This document shows positions 1 to 10,400 of a stretch of DNA of 64,000 bases, in pieces. The notes beneath the pieces were generated by a model that did no database searches, was not told the DNA's origin, and saw nothing but the letters and a program-made list of their open reading frames with translations. Made by a program: the position numbers and the translations under genes. Positions within the stretch are counted from its first letter, which is position 1; the number at the start of each line of letters is the position of its first letter. The stretch comes from Synechococcus sp. CS-1328 (GTDB lineage Bacteria > Cyanobacteriota > Cyanobacteriia > PCC-6307 > Cyanobiaceae), in the NCBI RefSeq assembly GCF_025128095.1, contig NZ_JAHLYT010000072.1, positions 1-64,000 of the forward strand. The letters are read 5' to 3'.

Positions 1-467
1 CACCACCCCAAATGGGCAAGATTCAGCGTCCACAAAGGTGAATTCAGGCTGATCAACACCCGATCCATCCTCAAATAGTTCATCCCGAACAAACCGCGGC
101 TCCAGACTCTCTTTTAGGACTCGTTGTCCAGAGGTTCCTTAGAGTGAAACTTGTGGATTCCATTGATGGCAGCCAATCCATAATCGAATAGCTTTATCTT
201 CGGATCAGATCCTACAGCAAGAGTCAAAGCATTGTAGGACTCAAGAAATGGCTCAAAACAATAAATCATAGAATTTGGAAAAATTCTTCGAAACAGTAAT
301 GCTGTTTCGCCATGATGCGCGCCAACATCAAAAATGATAGGCTCAGTGTTGCCGACACATAGTCTTTGCATCACGGTAAAGGGATCCGCTTCAGGAGGAA
401 TTCCACCTTTGCGTTGAATACTATATCCAAGCATTCCTAGGAGCTTACGAAACAGTTTTTTGGTCAT
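1..467 (-). pseudogene. FkbM-family methyltransferase, N-terminal part, probably broken or frameshifted
   Basis: The reading frame from 467 down to 114 encodes 117 residues. Its IIFDVGAHHGETALLF segment is the SAM-binding motif I of FkbM methyltransferases, and YCFEPFLESYNAL follows as motif II. These enzymes usually run to about 230-280 residues and O-methylate sugars in surface glycans. Here the frame stops at a TAA (112-114 region). The adjacent frame stays open from there to the window edge, which suggests a frameshift, though a natural truncation cannot be excluded because the remainder lies outside the window. It follows the glycosyltransferase on the same strand after a 285-bp gap with no visible gene. 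Base composition is AT-rich compared with the rest of the window. Confidence 0.6.
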
Positions 468-752
468 CTGAATTCAGAAGTTAAAGAGAGTGCGCGTAGA
501 AGGCATCCCAATAATTCTACACCGATAAGTCTTCACGCTGAGTAGGAAGATCTGTTCACTTGTCTCGAATGGCAATCTCAGAGGCGGGATTGCATTTTAT
601 GTCACTGAAATGACAGCAGTACTAACAACCAGGGCATTAGGCATCTAATCCTCATGAGCGCATGATAAGTCATGCGTTTAGACCAGGCGTGAGAGGGCAA
701 GACTATCGCGTCTTGGGTGCTACGAGAATACAACTTAGCACCAAGCATGGGA

Positions 753-1544
753 TTATATCTTTGTCAAAGATCGTTTAGAGTACCGCAACAGACGTAGCAT
801 CATTAACTTAGACGCCAATACGGCATTCCAGAACTGCCACAATAGCCGCCATGCGAGTGACTCTCGCTCCACCAAGAATTCTCTCCTTCTTGACTCAAGC
901 CTGCTTCTAATAGTATTTTCAATTCGTGACTTATTATGATCATGAGTCCTGAAATAGCCAAGTAACTTGTCAATCTTGACTCTTCTGAAGTCACGAAATG
1001 CATGAAGGAGGAACCAGTAGTCCATCACAAAATGCTCATCCACTGGGAAAGACCCCACGGCATGTTGCACTTGCCGCCTGTAGAAGTAACACGATGGATT
1101 AAGTGGCCACTTGTAGGATTGATAGAGCAACAGATCAATCATGCGAATTGACGAGCGAAGAAGTGTTGCACCCTCGTTGTTAATAATAATCAAATTGCCG
1201 ACGACTATATCTGCTTTAGGGTTTGACTCAAAGGCTTCCAAAACCGATGTCAGTGCATTATCGGCTAAATAGTCATCGGAATTCAAGAAGCCTATGATTA
1301 GTCCAGTAGAAGCTAAAAAGCCCAGGTTCATGGCATCTGACTGCCCTCTGTCTACCGATGAGTGCCATCTAAGCCGTGGGTGCTCTCGCGCAAGTTCTTC
1401 CAGCTCATTAATAGTGCCATCAGAGGACCCTCCGTCAATAACAAGATGCTCACAATCTTTCACGCTCTGTCTGGCAACGCTCTCGACACACTCTCGTATC
1501 CAGAGTCTAGAGTTAAGCGAGGGTGTAATGATGGATACCTTCAT
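753..1544 (-). CDS. Glycosyltransferase family 2
   Basis: 263-residue GT-A fold glycosyltransferase. It opens with VSIITPSLNS, then has HLVIDGGSSDGT near residue 35 and the metal/nucleotide-binding FLNSDDYLAD near residue 90, which acts as the DxD-like motif. PVDEHFVMDYWFLL near 170 corresponds to the usual acceptor-side ED/Q region. It transfers a sugar from a nucleotide donor, probably in assembling an extracellular or lipid-linked glycan. Its start lies 3 bp after the ABC exporter stop on the same strand, so the two are almost certainly co-transcribed. It is AT-rich compared with the exporter upstream, consistent with a swapped sugar-gene cassette. The acceptor and donor cannot be told from sequence. 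Confidence 0.93.
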   Translation of the reverse strand: MKVSIITPSLNSRLWIRECVESVARQSVKDCEHLVIDGGSSDGTINELEELAREHPRLRWHSSVDRGQSDAMNLGFLASTGLIIGFLNSDDYLADNALTSVLEAFESNPKADIVVGNLIIINNEGATLLRSSIRMIDLLLYQSYKWPLNPSCYFYRRQVQHAVGSFPVDEHFVMDYWFLLHAFRDFRRVKIDKLLGYFRTHDHNKSRIENTIRSRLESRRREFLVERESLAWRLLWQFWNAVLASKLMMLRLLRYSKRSLTKI

Positions 1545-1547
1545 TGT

Positions 1548-3515
1548 TTATTCTTCTGGATTACCCTTTTCCACGGGGCCCGTGACCGTGACATGTGCAA
1601 GCGTTTCCATAAAGTCACTCCCAGCCCTGCTCTGCCTTAACCACAGTTCCTGGTAGAGGCCATAAGGGCTTTCCAGCAGCTCAAAATGGCTACCTCGCTC
1701 CACGATCCTTCCGCCATCAACTACCACGATATGATCTGCATTGACGACCGTGCTCAGCCGGTGGGCAATGACCAGGACCGTGTGTTCCCGTTCGAACGCT
1801 TCGATCGCCTGCTGCACCACTCGCTCGCTGGCTGAATCTAGGGCGCTGGTGGCCTCATCTAGAATCAGTAGCCCTGGGTCGCGCAGAAACGCGCGAGCTA
1901 AGGAGATGCGCTGCCGCTGGCCGCCGCTCAGCCGATAGCCACGCTCACCGATCAACGTGTCGTAGCGCTCTGGCAGCTCCTCAATGAAGCCGGCAGCCTG
2001 AGCCCGCGCCGCCGCCGCCTCGATCGCTGAAGGTCTCGCTCCCAGGCAACAGAAGCCGATGTTCTCGGCCAAGGTGGCGTTGAACAGAAAAGTGTCCTGG
2101 CTCACAACCCCCAGCCGGCGCTGCCAGCTGGGTAAATCCAGCTCGCCCAGCTCTACCCCGTCGATCATGATGCGCCCCTCACTGGGCTCGTAAAGCCCTG
2201 CAAGCAGATCGGCAATCGAGCTCTTGCCCGCCCCGCTGGGCCCCACCAGCGCCACGGTGCGGCCCCTCGGGATCTCCAGATCGATGCCGCGCAGCACCCA
2301 GGGGCGGTCGGCGCCGTAACGGAGCCCAACCCCTTCCAGCCGGATGCCCTCGCCCAGCCCCGTGAAGGGCACACCACCTAGCCGGCGCAACTGCTTGTCG
2401 TCGGGGCGCAGAAAGCCGTTCAGCCGTTGCAGGTTTGCCGCATTGGCGCTCAGCAGTGTGTAGCTCGACGCCATGCCGTTCACCGCACCGTTCAGCCGCT
2501 GCAGCGTCAGGATGAACACCACCACCCGCGGCAGGGCCCCTGACGCCCGAGCGCCGAAAGCCAGCACGCTCACGATGGTGATGGCGGCGATGGCCAGCAG
2601 CGGCATCAGGCCGCTCACCGGCTCGAGCACCGCCAGCAGCCGAGCCTGGCGCCGCTGGGCCTCCTCCAGCTCCCCGAGCCCCTTGTGGAAGTCGGCATCA
2701 GCGGCCTCCAGCCAGCCCTGGCTGTGCAGCAGCCGCAGCCCCTGGATGGTTTCGGTGAGTCGGCTGCTGATCGCCACGCCCGCCGCCGTGAGCAGCCCGG
2801 CGGTGCGGCGGATGCGCGGCAGCAGCTGCTTCTGCAGTGCCACCACCACCAGGGCGATCAGCGCGGCGGCCAGCAGCAGCCAGGGCGAAAGGGTCACCAG
2901 CACCGCCAGGTAGGTGAGGGCCATCAGCAGCTGGATCATGAGGGCGTTGCTCATCTCGATCTCCAGCCGCACCGTATCGGGAGCGCTGACGGCCAGTTCA
3001 TTCAAGTCGCCCACCCGGAATCCGCTGGCGCAGGCGAAGCTCAGGGCCGTGATGCGGCTGTGGATCAGACCACTGATGCGTCGTCTGCAGCGGGCCGCGA
3101 ACCAGCCCACGCTCACGCTGTTGAGAAACTGCAGCATGGCCTGCATCAGTTTCAAGACCACTGCCAGCAGGATCAATCCAATAAAGAGGCTCGTTGGCTC
3201 TACCCCCTCAAGCCACCCCACCAGCGCCGGAAGCCCCGAAATCAGCGGCTTGGTCTGCCAGCTCACCGCACCACCGGTGCCCTGGCTGAGCAGATCCACC
3301 GCCAGGAACACTGTGCCGAGGCTGGCCCCTTCCAGAGCCGCCCGGCCCAGATTGCTCGCGGTAGCGAGTGCCAGCAGTTTCCACTGCTTCAGCGCCGTGA
3401 ACCGGATCAGCCGCGAGGCCGGTTCCTGGCTGAACTGGATACCCAGAACTGCAGTCAACTTCCGGGATAACCGCTTCAGACTCGAGATGAAAAACCGTGT
3501 GCTAATTCGGGACAT
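1548..3515 (-). CDS. ABC exporter, fused transmembrane and ATPase domains (MsbA/PglK-like)
   Basis: 655 residues in type IV (type I exporter) order. The N-terminal half has about six hydrophobic segments. The nucleotide-binding domain has Walker A GPSGAGKSS near 425, signature LSGGQRQR near 529, Walker B LLILDEATSALD near 547, and a switch His in VLVIAHRLSTV. Half-transporters of this kind act as homodimers and flip lipids or lipid-linked oligosaccharides. The neighbouring glycosyltransferase, methyltransferase and export genes suggest a glycolipid or lipid-linked saccharide as cargo, which is inference. The ATG overlaps the stop of a short upstream frame (TGATG at 3513-3517), so translation may be coupled. 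Codon use matches the GC-rich core, unlike the next two genes. Confidence 0.93.
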   Translation of the reverse strand: MSRISTRFFISSLKRLSRKLTAVLGIQFSQEPASRLIRFTALKQWKLLALATASNLGRAALEGASLGTVFLAVDLLSQGTGGAVSWQTKPLISGLPALVGWLEGVEPTSLFIGLILLAVVLKLMQAMLQFLNSVSVGWFAARCRRRISGLIHSRITALSFACASGFRVGDLNELAVSAPDTVRLEIEMSNALMIQLLMALTYLAVLVTLSPWLLLAAALIALVVVALQKQLLPRIRRTAGLLTAAGVAISSRLTETIQGLRLLHSQGWLEAADADFHKGLGELEEAQRRQARLLAVLEPVSGLMPLLAIAAITIVSVLAFGARASGALPRVVVFILTLQRLNGAVNGMASSYTLLSANAANLQRLNGFLRPDDKQLRRLGGVPFTGLGEGIRLEGVGLRYGADRPWVLRGIDLEIPRGRTVALVGPSGAGKSSIADLLAGLYEPSEGRIMIDGVELGELDLPSWQRRLGVVSQDTFLFNATLAENIGFCCLGARPSAIEAAAARAQAAGFIEELPERYDTLIGERGYRLSGGQRQRISLARAFLRDPGLLILDEATSALDSASERVVQQAIEAFEREHTVLVIAHRLSTVVNADHIVVVDGGRIVERGSHFELLESPYGLYQELWLRQSRAGSDFMETLAHVTVTGPVEKGNPEE

Positions 3516-3703
3516 CAGGTGGTCTTACCTTTCGGAAACTCCACGGGCAGGCCAGCAACCTGTCCAATGATCTTCACAGAAATACTTTGAAAAGCTCGGC
3601 GGATGCTTCGCCTGTCGACTTGCACTGCGATCAACGGATGTTGTTCTGAACTAGTGTCGTTTCTTTTGCGGTGGTCCTGAATATTTGCAATCTGCTGTGT
3701 CAC
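3515..3703 (-). CDS. Short ORF overlapping the ABC exporter start, unknown
   Basis: A 62-residue frame whose TGA overlaps the exporter ATG (TGATG). No domain or membrane segment is recognisable, and no homologue is known to me. It could be a coupled leader peptide, the tail of a decayed gene, or chance. The only support is the overlap geometry. Confidence 0.2.
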   Translation of the reverse strand: MTQQIANIQDHRKRNDTSSEQHPLIAVQVDRRSIRRAFQSISVKIIGQVAGLPVEFPKGKTT

Positions 3704-4063
3704 CTAGCCCAATCGGGTTGATTGTGGTTTCATCGGTTACGATGCTGCCATAAAGATAGGGTGTTCCCAGACCCATATTGGCGACCTTGCCACCTCCTCT
3801 GGTGAGGGATGATGAGGCTTGGTCACATAGATCGGCTGGTCTTGTTCTGGGGTGTCTATTGGTTCGTCCTTCAAGGGTTCGAGGCGTAGCAGTGGTGAGC
3901 TGGAGTCATGATTGTGGTAATGGCAGCAGTCAACAGGCAGCTCGTCCCAATCTGATGGTATTCAGGCACACCACAGGTGACTCGAGTGGGCGGACGCGAG
4001 CAGGGCTCAAGCATCTCGATCCGAACCCATTGAACCAGCCCTTCTCAAGTTTCGCTGTCCATC
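3704..4063. other. Gene-poor gap between exporter and phosphatase
   Basis: About 360 bp without a convincing gene on either strand. The plus-strand frame that crosses it runs into the phosphatase gene in antisense and has no recognisable protein. The stretch probably carries the promoter for the exporter operon, but no clear box could be assigned. Confidence 0.5.
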
Positions 4064-4525
4064 TCAGACGGCCTGGGCCCCGAAGCCACAGGCCTGCAAT
4101 GCCGCCAGTTGATCAACCTGGGGCCGGCTGGCGGGGTGGACCTCGCTCAGATAGACCAAGGCAGCGTGCAGGTCCATGCGGCGGTGCTGCATCAGCCAGG
4201 CCATGGCCACCAGGGGGGAGCGCTCCATTCCGGCCACACAGTGCAGGTACACCGGACCAGAGAGCAACAGAGAATCGAGCTCTGCTACGGCCGCCCTCAG
4301 TTGCTGCGGCAGGGGTGCCAGGCCCTTGCGGGGATCAGGCAGCGCCACCCTATGGCAACGGAATCGGGTCTCCGCGTCGGGCGGCAAGGCTGCTTCCTCC
4401 CTGGAGCAGAGGCTCAACACGCTCCTGAGACCAGCTTGCTCCAGGCACTGGAGGTCTTCCGGTTGACGGGGTGCCCGACCCAGGGCCAGCTTGTTCACCA
4501 AGACCCAGCTGAATTGAAAGCCCAT
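4064..4525 (-). CDS. Dual-specificity-type protein phosphatase
   Basis: 153 residues with the protein tyrosine/dual-specificity phosphatase active-site loop HCVAGMERSP near residue 94: catalytic Cys, phosphate-cradling loop and invariant Arg. The Asp in VALPDPRKG near 62 is the likely general acid. It lies 34 bp downstream of the polysaccharide export gene on the same strand. In many capsule loci a low-molecular-weight tyrosine phosphatase (Wzb) dephosphorylates the Wzc kinase. This enzyme belongs to a different Cys-phosphatase fold but may fill the same slot, which is inference. No Wzc-type kinase is visible in the window. Confidence 0.85.
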   Translation of the reverse strand: MGFQFSWVLVNKLALGRAPRQPEDLQCLEQAGLRSVLSLCSREEAALPPDAETRFRCHRVALPDPRKGLAPLPQQLRAAVAELDSLLLSGPVYLHCVAGMERSPLVAMAWLMQHRRMDLHAALVYLSEVHPASRPQVDQLAALQACGFGAQAV

Positions 4526-4559
4526 CTCAGATCAGTTTTTGCGGATCATGTCGCGTAGA

Positions 4560-5711
4560 TCAGTTGGTGTTGTCGAGCAGCCGGAACAGGGTCAGCACAT
4601 TCACGAGGCCACTGAGCGGATCACTCACCGCTCGGATCGCATCGGAACTCACCGCATAGCGGCTGCGGTTCACGATCACTGTGTCGCCATCTACCAAGGG
4701 GGGATTCTTGTCGATGGATACGTCTGCATTGTAGTCGAGCCGGTAAGTGCGTTGCATGGCGCTGCCGTTGCGGTTGATCCGCACCAGATCGACCTTGGAT
4801 TTGTTTGCCCTCCAGCTCTGAAGACCACCTGCCGAGAGGATCGCCTTCATTAATGACGTGTTGGCAGGGAGAGCCAGCCTACCCGGAGACTTCACTTCTC
4901 CTACCACATTGACGGTGATCTCTGGTGGCGCCAAGGTGGTGGCGGCAATCTCCACGGCGGTCTCTACTGATTCCTCTGTGACCCGCTCAACTCTGATCGT
5001 GTCACCATCAAATAGAAGTGGATTCTGAACCTGATCGCCGTCGCGAACTAGGGCCAGAAGATCGACCTTCGCTCGTTTGAAACGAGGCTTCGTGCCCGGC
5101 ATGCGTCGTTGGAGCCACACGTTGCGTAGATTCGCCATCGTGGTGATGCCGCCCGCTTTCTGAATCGCGTCCACCAAGGTGGGAGGACCGCTGATCGAGA
5201 CACCGACCTGGGTATTGGAGGCCTCGGCTGTGGTGAGGGTATAGAGCCCAGGGCGCTCCACTTCCCCAACCAGAGCTATTCGTAGTGGGCGCGGTCGTAC
5301 CACACTTAATTGAAGGGTGGGTCGCTGCAACTGCTTCCGATACAGTGTCTCCAGCCAGAGGCTGGCTTGCGATAAGGTGAGTCCGCTGAGATAGACGTTG
5401 CCCACCAACGGGAGCGAGGCGGTTCCATCGTTAAGGATCTCCAGTGGACCCGATAGTTCCGAGACGGCCAGGAAACGCAGATTGAGGCCATCGCCTGCTC
5501 CAAGAATATAGGGATCGTCTTCAATGGCAGAAGATTCTTCAATCTCTTTCCGGGATGATTCTCCAGCCGGAGTCAGCCCTGATGCCGGCGCCAGCGCATC
5601 AGCGGTTTGTGCCAGGGCCGGCACGGTCGCCATCAGACATAACGTCTTGACCAGCCCCAGAACCAGCAGGGACAGGCCTCTGCCGGGACGTTTTCTCCCC
5701 TGGTTGGCCAT
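4560..5711 (-). CDS. Polysaccharide export protein with SLBB domains (Wza-like)
   Basis: The chosen start (MANQGRKRPGRG) gives 383 residues with a clean signal peptide: basic n-region, hydrophobic SLLVLGLVKTLCL, and an Ala-Gln cleavage region. A longer frame extends 50 codons upstream but would bury the signal peptide. The poly-export domain begins at DDPYILGAGDGLNLRF, the usual first motif of the family, followed by soluble ligand-binding beta-grasp (SLBB) repeats (VNVVGEVKSPGRLAL). Wza-family proteins form the outer-membrane or periplasmic channel for capsule or exopolysaccharide. No typical lipobox Cys is seen at the cleavage site. It diverges from the outer-membrane protein gene across about 110 bp that must hold both promoters. 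Confidence 0.88.
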   Translation of the reverse strand: MANQGRKRPGRGLSLLVLGLVKTLCLMATVPALAQTADALAPASGLTPAGESSRKEIEESSAIEDDPYILGAGDGLNLRFLAVSELSGPLEILNDGTASLPLVGNVYLSGLTLSQASLWLETLYRKQLQRPTLQLSVVRPRPLRIALVGEVERPGLYTLTTAEASNTQVGVSISGPPTLVDAIQKAGGITTMANLRNVWLQRRMPGTKPRFKRAKVDLLALVRDGDQVQNPLLFDGDTIRVERVTEESVETAVEIAATTLAPPEITVNVVGEVKSPGRLALPANTSLMKAILSAGGLQSWRANKSKVDLVRINRNGSAMQRTYRLDYNADVSIDKNPPLVDGDTVIVNRSRYAVSSDAIRAVSDPLSGLVNVLTLFRLLDNTN

Positions 5712-5821
5712 CTCGGGTTCCGGTTCCGTCAGCAATCCCTCGGCATGCTGCCATGGATGGCCTGGGTTGCTTGATGAGGGTCGGCGACGCATCCCTGACA
5801 GTCCCGATACATTGATCCAAG

Positions 5822-7042
5822 TTGAGACGCCCTCCAGTGCAAGCACGGGAATCCGTTGCATTCCTGGCGCCTATAACGGTTGCGTTTTCGCTCCTGGCAC
5901 CCGTGCTGGGCCCGAGGGCGTCTGCTCAACCTGCTTCCCTTCCTCTGCGCTGGGAGCCTCACTCTGCCGAACAGGCCTCCAACACACCACCACAGCACCT
6001 CATCTGGGAAGAGGTGCCTTTGTTGGCGCTACCGAACTCCCTGATGCCTGAAGGTACCAATGCTGCTGAGGGGCAATCTTCAGATCCCGTTCAAAGCTAC
6101 CTGCTGGCCTGGACCCTTGTTCCGGAGGAGGAGGTGATCACCCCAGACATGGTGGCAACCAGCGAGCGCCCCGACCCTCCCCGCTTGCCCGAGATCCTTC
6201 CACCGGCGGTGCCAGAGGTGCGCAACCTTGCCAATGGCATCACTGTCAACGGCGCCCCCTACCCCGACACGGCTTTGTATGTTCACAACGGCTTTGCCGC
6301 TGATCCGGAATTCACTGTCACAACAACGCTGTTAGGCATTTCTCGGACCCGGGATTGTTTTCCCGAAGCTTCAGGCGACCCTTTGAAATGCGCTGATCTT
6401 GAAGCAGATATCTTTCTTACACCCTTTCGCAGTGAGTCCGCCAGTCTCGGCCTTCAGTGGACAACCCAGAGCCTCTCTGGTCGAGATGGTGGCACCCCTC
6501 AATTTGCAGCGCAAAGCCTCGGCTTTCGGACCGCAGTGAACCTCACTCCTACCACTGGTTTAGCCTTTGGTGGTGAGCACATCATCCAGTTCGACAACAA
6601 TACTGATCAAGGGCGTAACTTCTATCTCGTGCTCTCTCAGGCTATCCCCTTCCGAGGCGGCCCTGATCCCTTCCTCGCTGTTGCGACTGTTGGAATTGGC
6701 TCTGATTTCTTCGGCTACAAGGGCAATGGCGTGATCGGCTCCACGAACTGCCTGAGTGGTAATAACATCAGCAGTCCTAACTATCCAGAGGGCAACGATT
6801 GCCGATGGGGACCGATTGGATCCCTGAATCTTTTCTTCGGTCCCCATCTTTCGATCGGAGCGGAGTGGTTTGGCTATGGCATCGGTGCGGGCATCTCAGT
6901 GCTTCCTCTGCGGGACATCCCTTTCACGCTCACAATCTATGCTACCGACTTCCTCGGTAACACTCCCGACTACCTTGAGGGATTGTGCACGACAAATCCC
7001 TGCCAGACTCGCTACTTGGTAAGAGCCTCGATGTCGTTCTGA
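5822..7042 (+). CDS. Predicted outer-membrane beta-barrel protein
   Basis: 406 residues. A hydrophobic N-terminus (VAFLAPITVAFSLLAPVLG then ASAQ) looks like a signal peptide. A Pro-rich stretch to about residue 140 is followed by alternating polar/hydrophobic strands with aromatic edges, and the chain ends in SMSF, the C-terminal Phe typical of outer-membrane barrels. Related cyanobacterial proteins lack a defined function. The start is uncertain: a TTG at 5822 is the first in frame and a GTG lies five codons later; neither has a strong ribosome-binding site. It may be functionally tied to the divergent export gene, which is inference from position only. Confidence 0.75.
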   Translation: MRRPPVQARESVAFLAPITVAFSLLAPVLGPRASAQPASLPLRWEPHSAEQASNTPPQHLIWEEVPLLALPNSLMPEGTNAAEGQSSDPVQSYLLAWTLVPEEEVITPDMVATSERPDPPRLPEILPPAVPEVRNLANGITVNGAPYPDTALYVHNGFAADPEFTVTTTLLGISRTRDCFPEASGDPLKCADLEADIFLTPFRSESASLGLQWTTQSLSGRDGGTPQFAAQSLGFRTAVNLTPTTGLAFGGEHIIQFDNNTDQGRNFYLVLSQAIPFRGGPDPFLAVATVGIGSDFFGYKGNGVIGSTNCLSGNNISSPNYPEGNDCRWGPIGSLNLFFGPHLSIGAEWFGYGIGAGISVLPLRDIPFTLTIYATDFLGNTPDYLEGLCTTNPCQTRYLVRASMSF

Positions 7043-7472
7043 TGGCGATTTTCTCGAGACTGTCCTGATCGACTTTGCCGTTGCAGGCGCGCCATGACTG
7101 GCTCAATCTCTTCGTGGATTCCATTCAGCATCTGGTAGGGTCGAAGGAGTAGTTCTGTATTGATTGGGATGGGCGACTCTTCCTTCTTGCGTCGTCCATT
7201 GATGCCTTGTCGAATGACATTATGATAACTGAGGGCAGTCTCTCTGAAGATGCGCACCATAGAGACGTGCGCCATGGAAGTGATCATCCAGTCAATCCGC
7301 CTGATGGCTCGTCAGGTCATCCGAGTTCCTGTTGGCATCTCCGAGCCATGTCCACTTGCCAACCTGATGGAATTACTGGCGCCGTTGCCTTGGGGCGACG
7401 ATGGCCAGATCCAGTGACGGTTATGGTGATTTCGATGCTGTTTGGCTCATTGCGATTCCAGGAACGGGCCTG
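7043..7472. other. Non-coding stretch before polA
   Basis: About 430 bp, more AT-rich than polA. Short frames exist on both strands, including a 91-codon minus-strand frame at 7012-7287, but none shows a domain. The polA promoter and leader should be here. I see no RNA gene or repeat. Confidence 0.5.
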
Positions 7473-10400
7473 ATGGCAGGCTGGATTCCAGGCAATGCAG
7501 GCAACGGCGTGGCAACAGCGAGATCTGGAGGCGAAAAGCCGCTGTTGTTGCTGATCGATGGCCACTCGCTGGCCTTCCGCAGCTTCTACGCCTTCAGCAA
7601 GGGTGGCGAAGGCGGGCTGAGCACCAAGGACGGCGTGCCGACCTCGGTGACCTACGGCTTCCTCAAGGCGCTGCTGGATCACTGTCGGGGCCTCACTCCC
7701 CAGGGGCTGGTTGTGGCGTTCGACACGGCCGAGCCGACCTTCCGGCATCAGGCCGACGAGGCTTACAAGGCCCACCGTGACGAAGCGCCGGAACACTTCT
7801 TCGCGGACCTGGACAACCTGCAGCAGATCCTTCGCGACAACCTCGATATCCCTCTGTGCATGGCCCCCGGCTACGAGGCCGACGACGTGCTCGGGACCCT
7901 GGCCAACCGCGCCGTCGCAGGTGGTTGGCGGGTGCGCATCCTCTCCGGCGACCGCGACCTGTTCCAGCTGGTGGACGACCAGCGTGACATTGCCGTGCTC
8001 TACATGGGTGGCGGACCCTATGCGAAGAATGCAGGCCCGCTGGAGGTGCGGCGCGAGGGCGTGATCGCCAAGCTGGGCGTCACGCCGGAGGAGGTCGTCG
8101 ACCTCAAGGCCCTCACCGGCGACAGCAGCGACAACATCCCGGGTGTCAAAGGCGTGGGCCCCAAGACCGCCATCAACCTGTTGGCTGCTTTTGAACACCT
8201 GGATGGCGTGTATGGCGCCCTCGAAGCCCTGGAGCAAGCAGGACCGAAGGCCAAGGATCCGAAGGGGGTCCTGAAAGGAGCCCTGCTCGGCAAGTTGAAG
8301 GAGGGCCGCAGCAGTGCCTACCGCTCCCGCATGCTCGCCGAGATCCTTGTCGACATCCCTCTGCCGAGCGAGCCGCGCCTTGAACTCGGGACGGTGAACG
8401 CCGAGGCGCTGCGCAGCAGCCTGGAGAGCCTGGAGCTCTACAGCCTCGCGAAGCAGGTGGGTAGCTTCGCCCAGCTGTTTTCAGCAGCGCTGCCGCCGGA
8501 GTCCCAGCAGGAGGCCCGTGCCGCTGAGGTGCCGTCCACCAGCGCCGGGGAGGAAACGCCAGCCCCCGGGCACCAGTCAACTGGCTCCGACTCAGATCCC
8601 TATCCCGACCCGGACCCTGACCCCGACAGCGATGCAGCGCCGGCCCTGCCAGCGCTGCTGCCCCAGCTGGTCACCAGCACCGAGGCGCTCTCCGCCCTGG
8701 TGGACCGGCTGTATCGCTTCACCGATCCAGCGGCCCCCGTGGCGCTCGACACCGAGACCACGGCCCTCAATCCCTTTCAGGCGGAGCTGGTGGGGATCGG
8801 CCTGGCCTGGGGGGAAGGCCCCGCCGATCTGGCCTACATCCCGATCGGCCACCAGCCGCTCGGTGTGGAAGACCTGCTCAGCGATCCACCGATGGTGGCC
8901 CCCCAGCTGCCGTTGGATCAGGTGCTCACCGCCCTGGCTCCCTGGCTGGCCAGCCAGGAGCACCCCAAGACCCTCCAGAACGCCAAGTACGACCGCCTGA
9001 TCCTGCTGCGCCACGGCCTCGAGCTGGGGGGGGTGGTGATGGACACCCTGCTGGCCGATTACCTGCGCGATGCCAATGCCCGGCACGGCCTCGAGGTGCT
9101 GGCACAGCGCAACTTCGGCTTCAGCCCCACCAGCTACACCGAGCTGGTCCCGAAGGGAGCCACCTTTGCGCTGGTGCCGATCGCCGCGGCGGCCCAGTAC
9201 TGCGGCATGGATGTCCACGTGACCCGCCGCCTCACCCCATTGCTGCGCCACCAACTGGCGGAGCTGGGTCCCGCCTTGCCGCAGCTTCTCGACCAGGTGG
9301 AACTGCCGCTTGAGCCGGTGCTGGCGCTGATGGAGGCCACCGGCATTCGCATCGATACCGCCTATCTGGAGTCCCTCAGCGTTGAGCTGGGCGCCACCCT
9401 GCAGCGGTTGGAGAGCGAGGCGAAGGCGGTGGCAGGGGTGGACTTCAACCTGGCCAGCCCCAAACAGCTGGGCGAACTGCTGTTCGACACCCTCGGCCTC
9501 GATCGCAAGAAATCCCGCAAGACCAAGACGGGGTGGAGCACCGATGCCACCGTGCTCGAAAAGCTCGAAGAGGCTCACCCCGTTGTGCCGCTGGTGCTGG
9601 AACACCGCACCCTCAGCAAGCTCAAGAGCACCTACGTGGATGCTCTTCCGGCCCTCATGGAGCCGGAGACGAGCCGCGTCCACACCGATTTCAACCAGGC
9701 CGTGACCGCCACCGGGCGGCTCTCGAGCAGCAACCCGAACCTGCAGAACATTCCGATCCGCACCGAGTTCAGCCGCCGCATTCGCAAGGCGTTTCTACCC
9801 CAGGAGGGCTGGCAGCTGATCAGCGCCGATTACTCCCAGATCGAGCTGCGCATCCTCACCCACCTCTCCGGCGAGGAGGTGCTGCTGCAGGCCTACCGCA
9901 GCGGCGACGATGTGCATGCCCTCACCGCCAGGTTGCTGCTGGAGAAGGAGGAGGTCACGCCTGAAGAGCGCCGCCTCGGCAAGACGATCAACTTCGGGGT
10001 GATCTACGGCATGGGCGCCCAGCGCTTCGCGCGTGAGACCGGCGTCAGCCAGGTTGTCGCCAAGGAGTTCCTGAGCAAGTACAAGCAGCGATATCCAAGG
10101 GTGTTTGCCTTCCTGGAACTGCAGGAACGGCTGGCCCTCTCCCGCGGTTATGTGGAAACGATCCTGGGCCGCCGCCGGCCCTTCGCCTTCGATCCCCATG
10201 GGCTGGGGCGGTTGCTCGGTAAGGATCCGCTGGCGATCGACCTGGAGGTGGCCCATCGCGGCGGCCTCGAGGCCCAGCAGTTGCGGGCGGCGGCCAATGC
10301 ACCGATCCAGGGCTCCTCGGCGGACATCATCAAGCTGGCGATGATCCAGCTGCAGCGGGAGCTTCACAGCCGCGCCCTGCCAGCCCGGTTGCTGCTGCAG

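Noticed and set aside
3778-4428. Plus-strand ORF of 216 codons
   Set aside because: Low-complexity translation with no domain, antisense to the phosphatase, which has an intact active site.
7012-7287. 91-codon minus-strand ORF before polA
   Set aside because: No domain, overlaps the end of the outer-membrane protein gene, and no ribosome-binding site.
8592-9683. 363-codon ORF antisense to polA
   Set aside because: Shadow frame of a high-GC gene; polA motifs on the other strand are complete.
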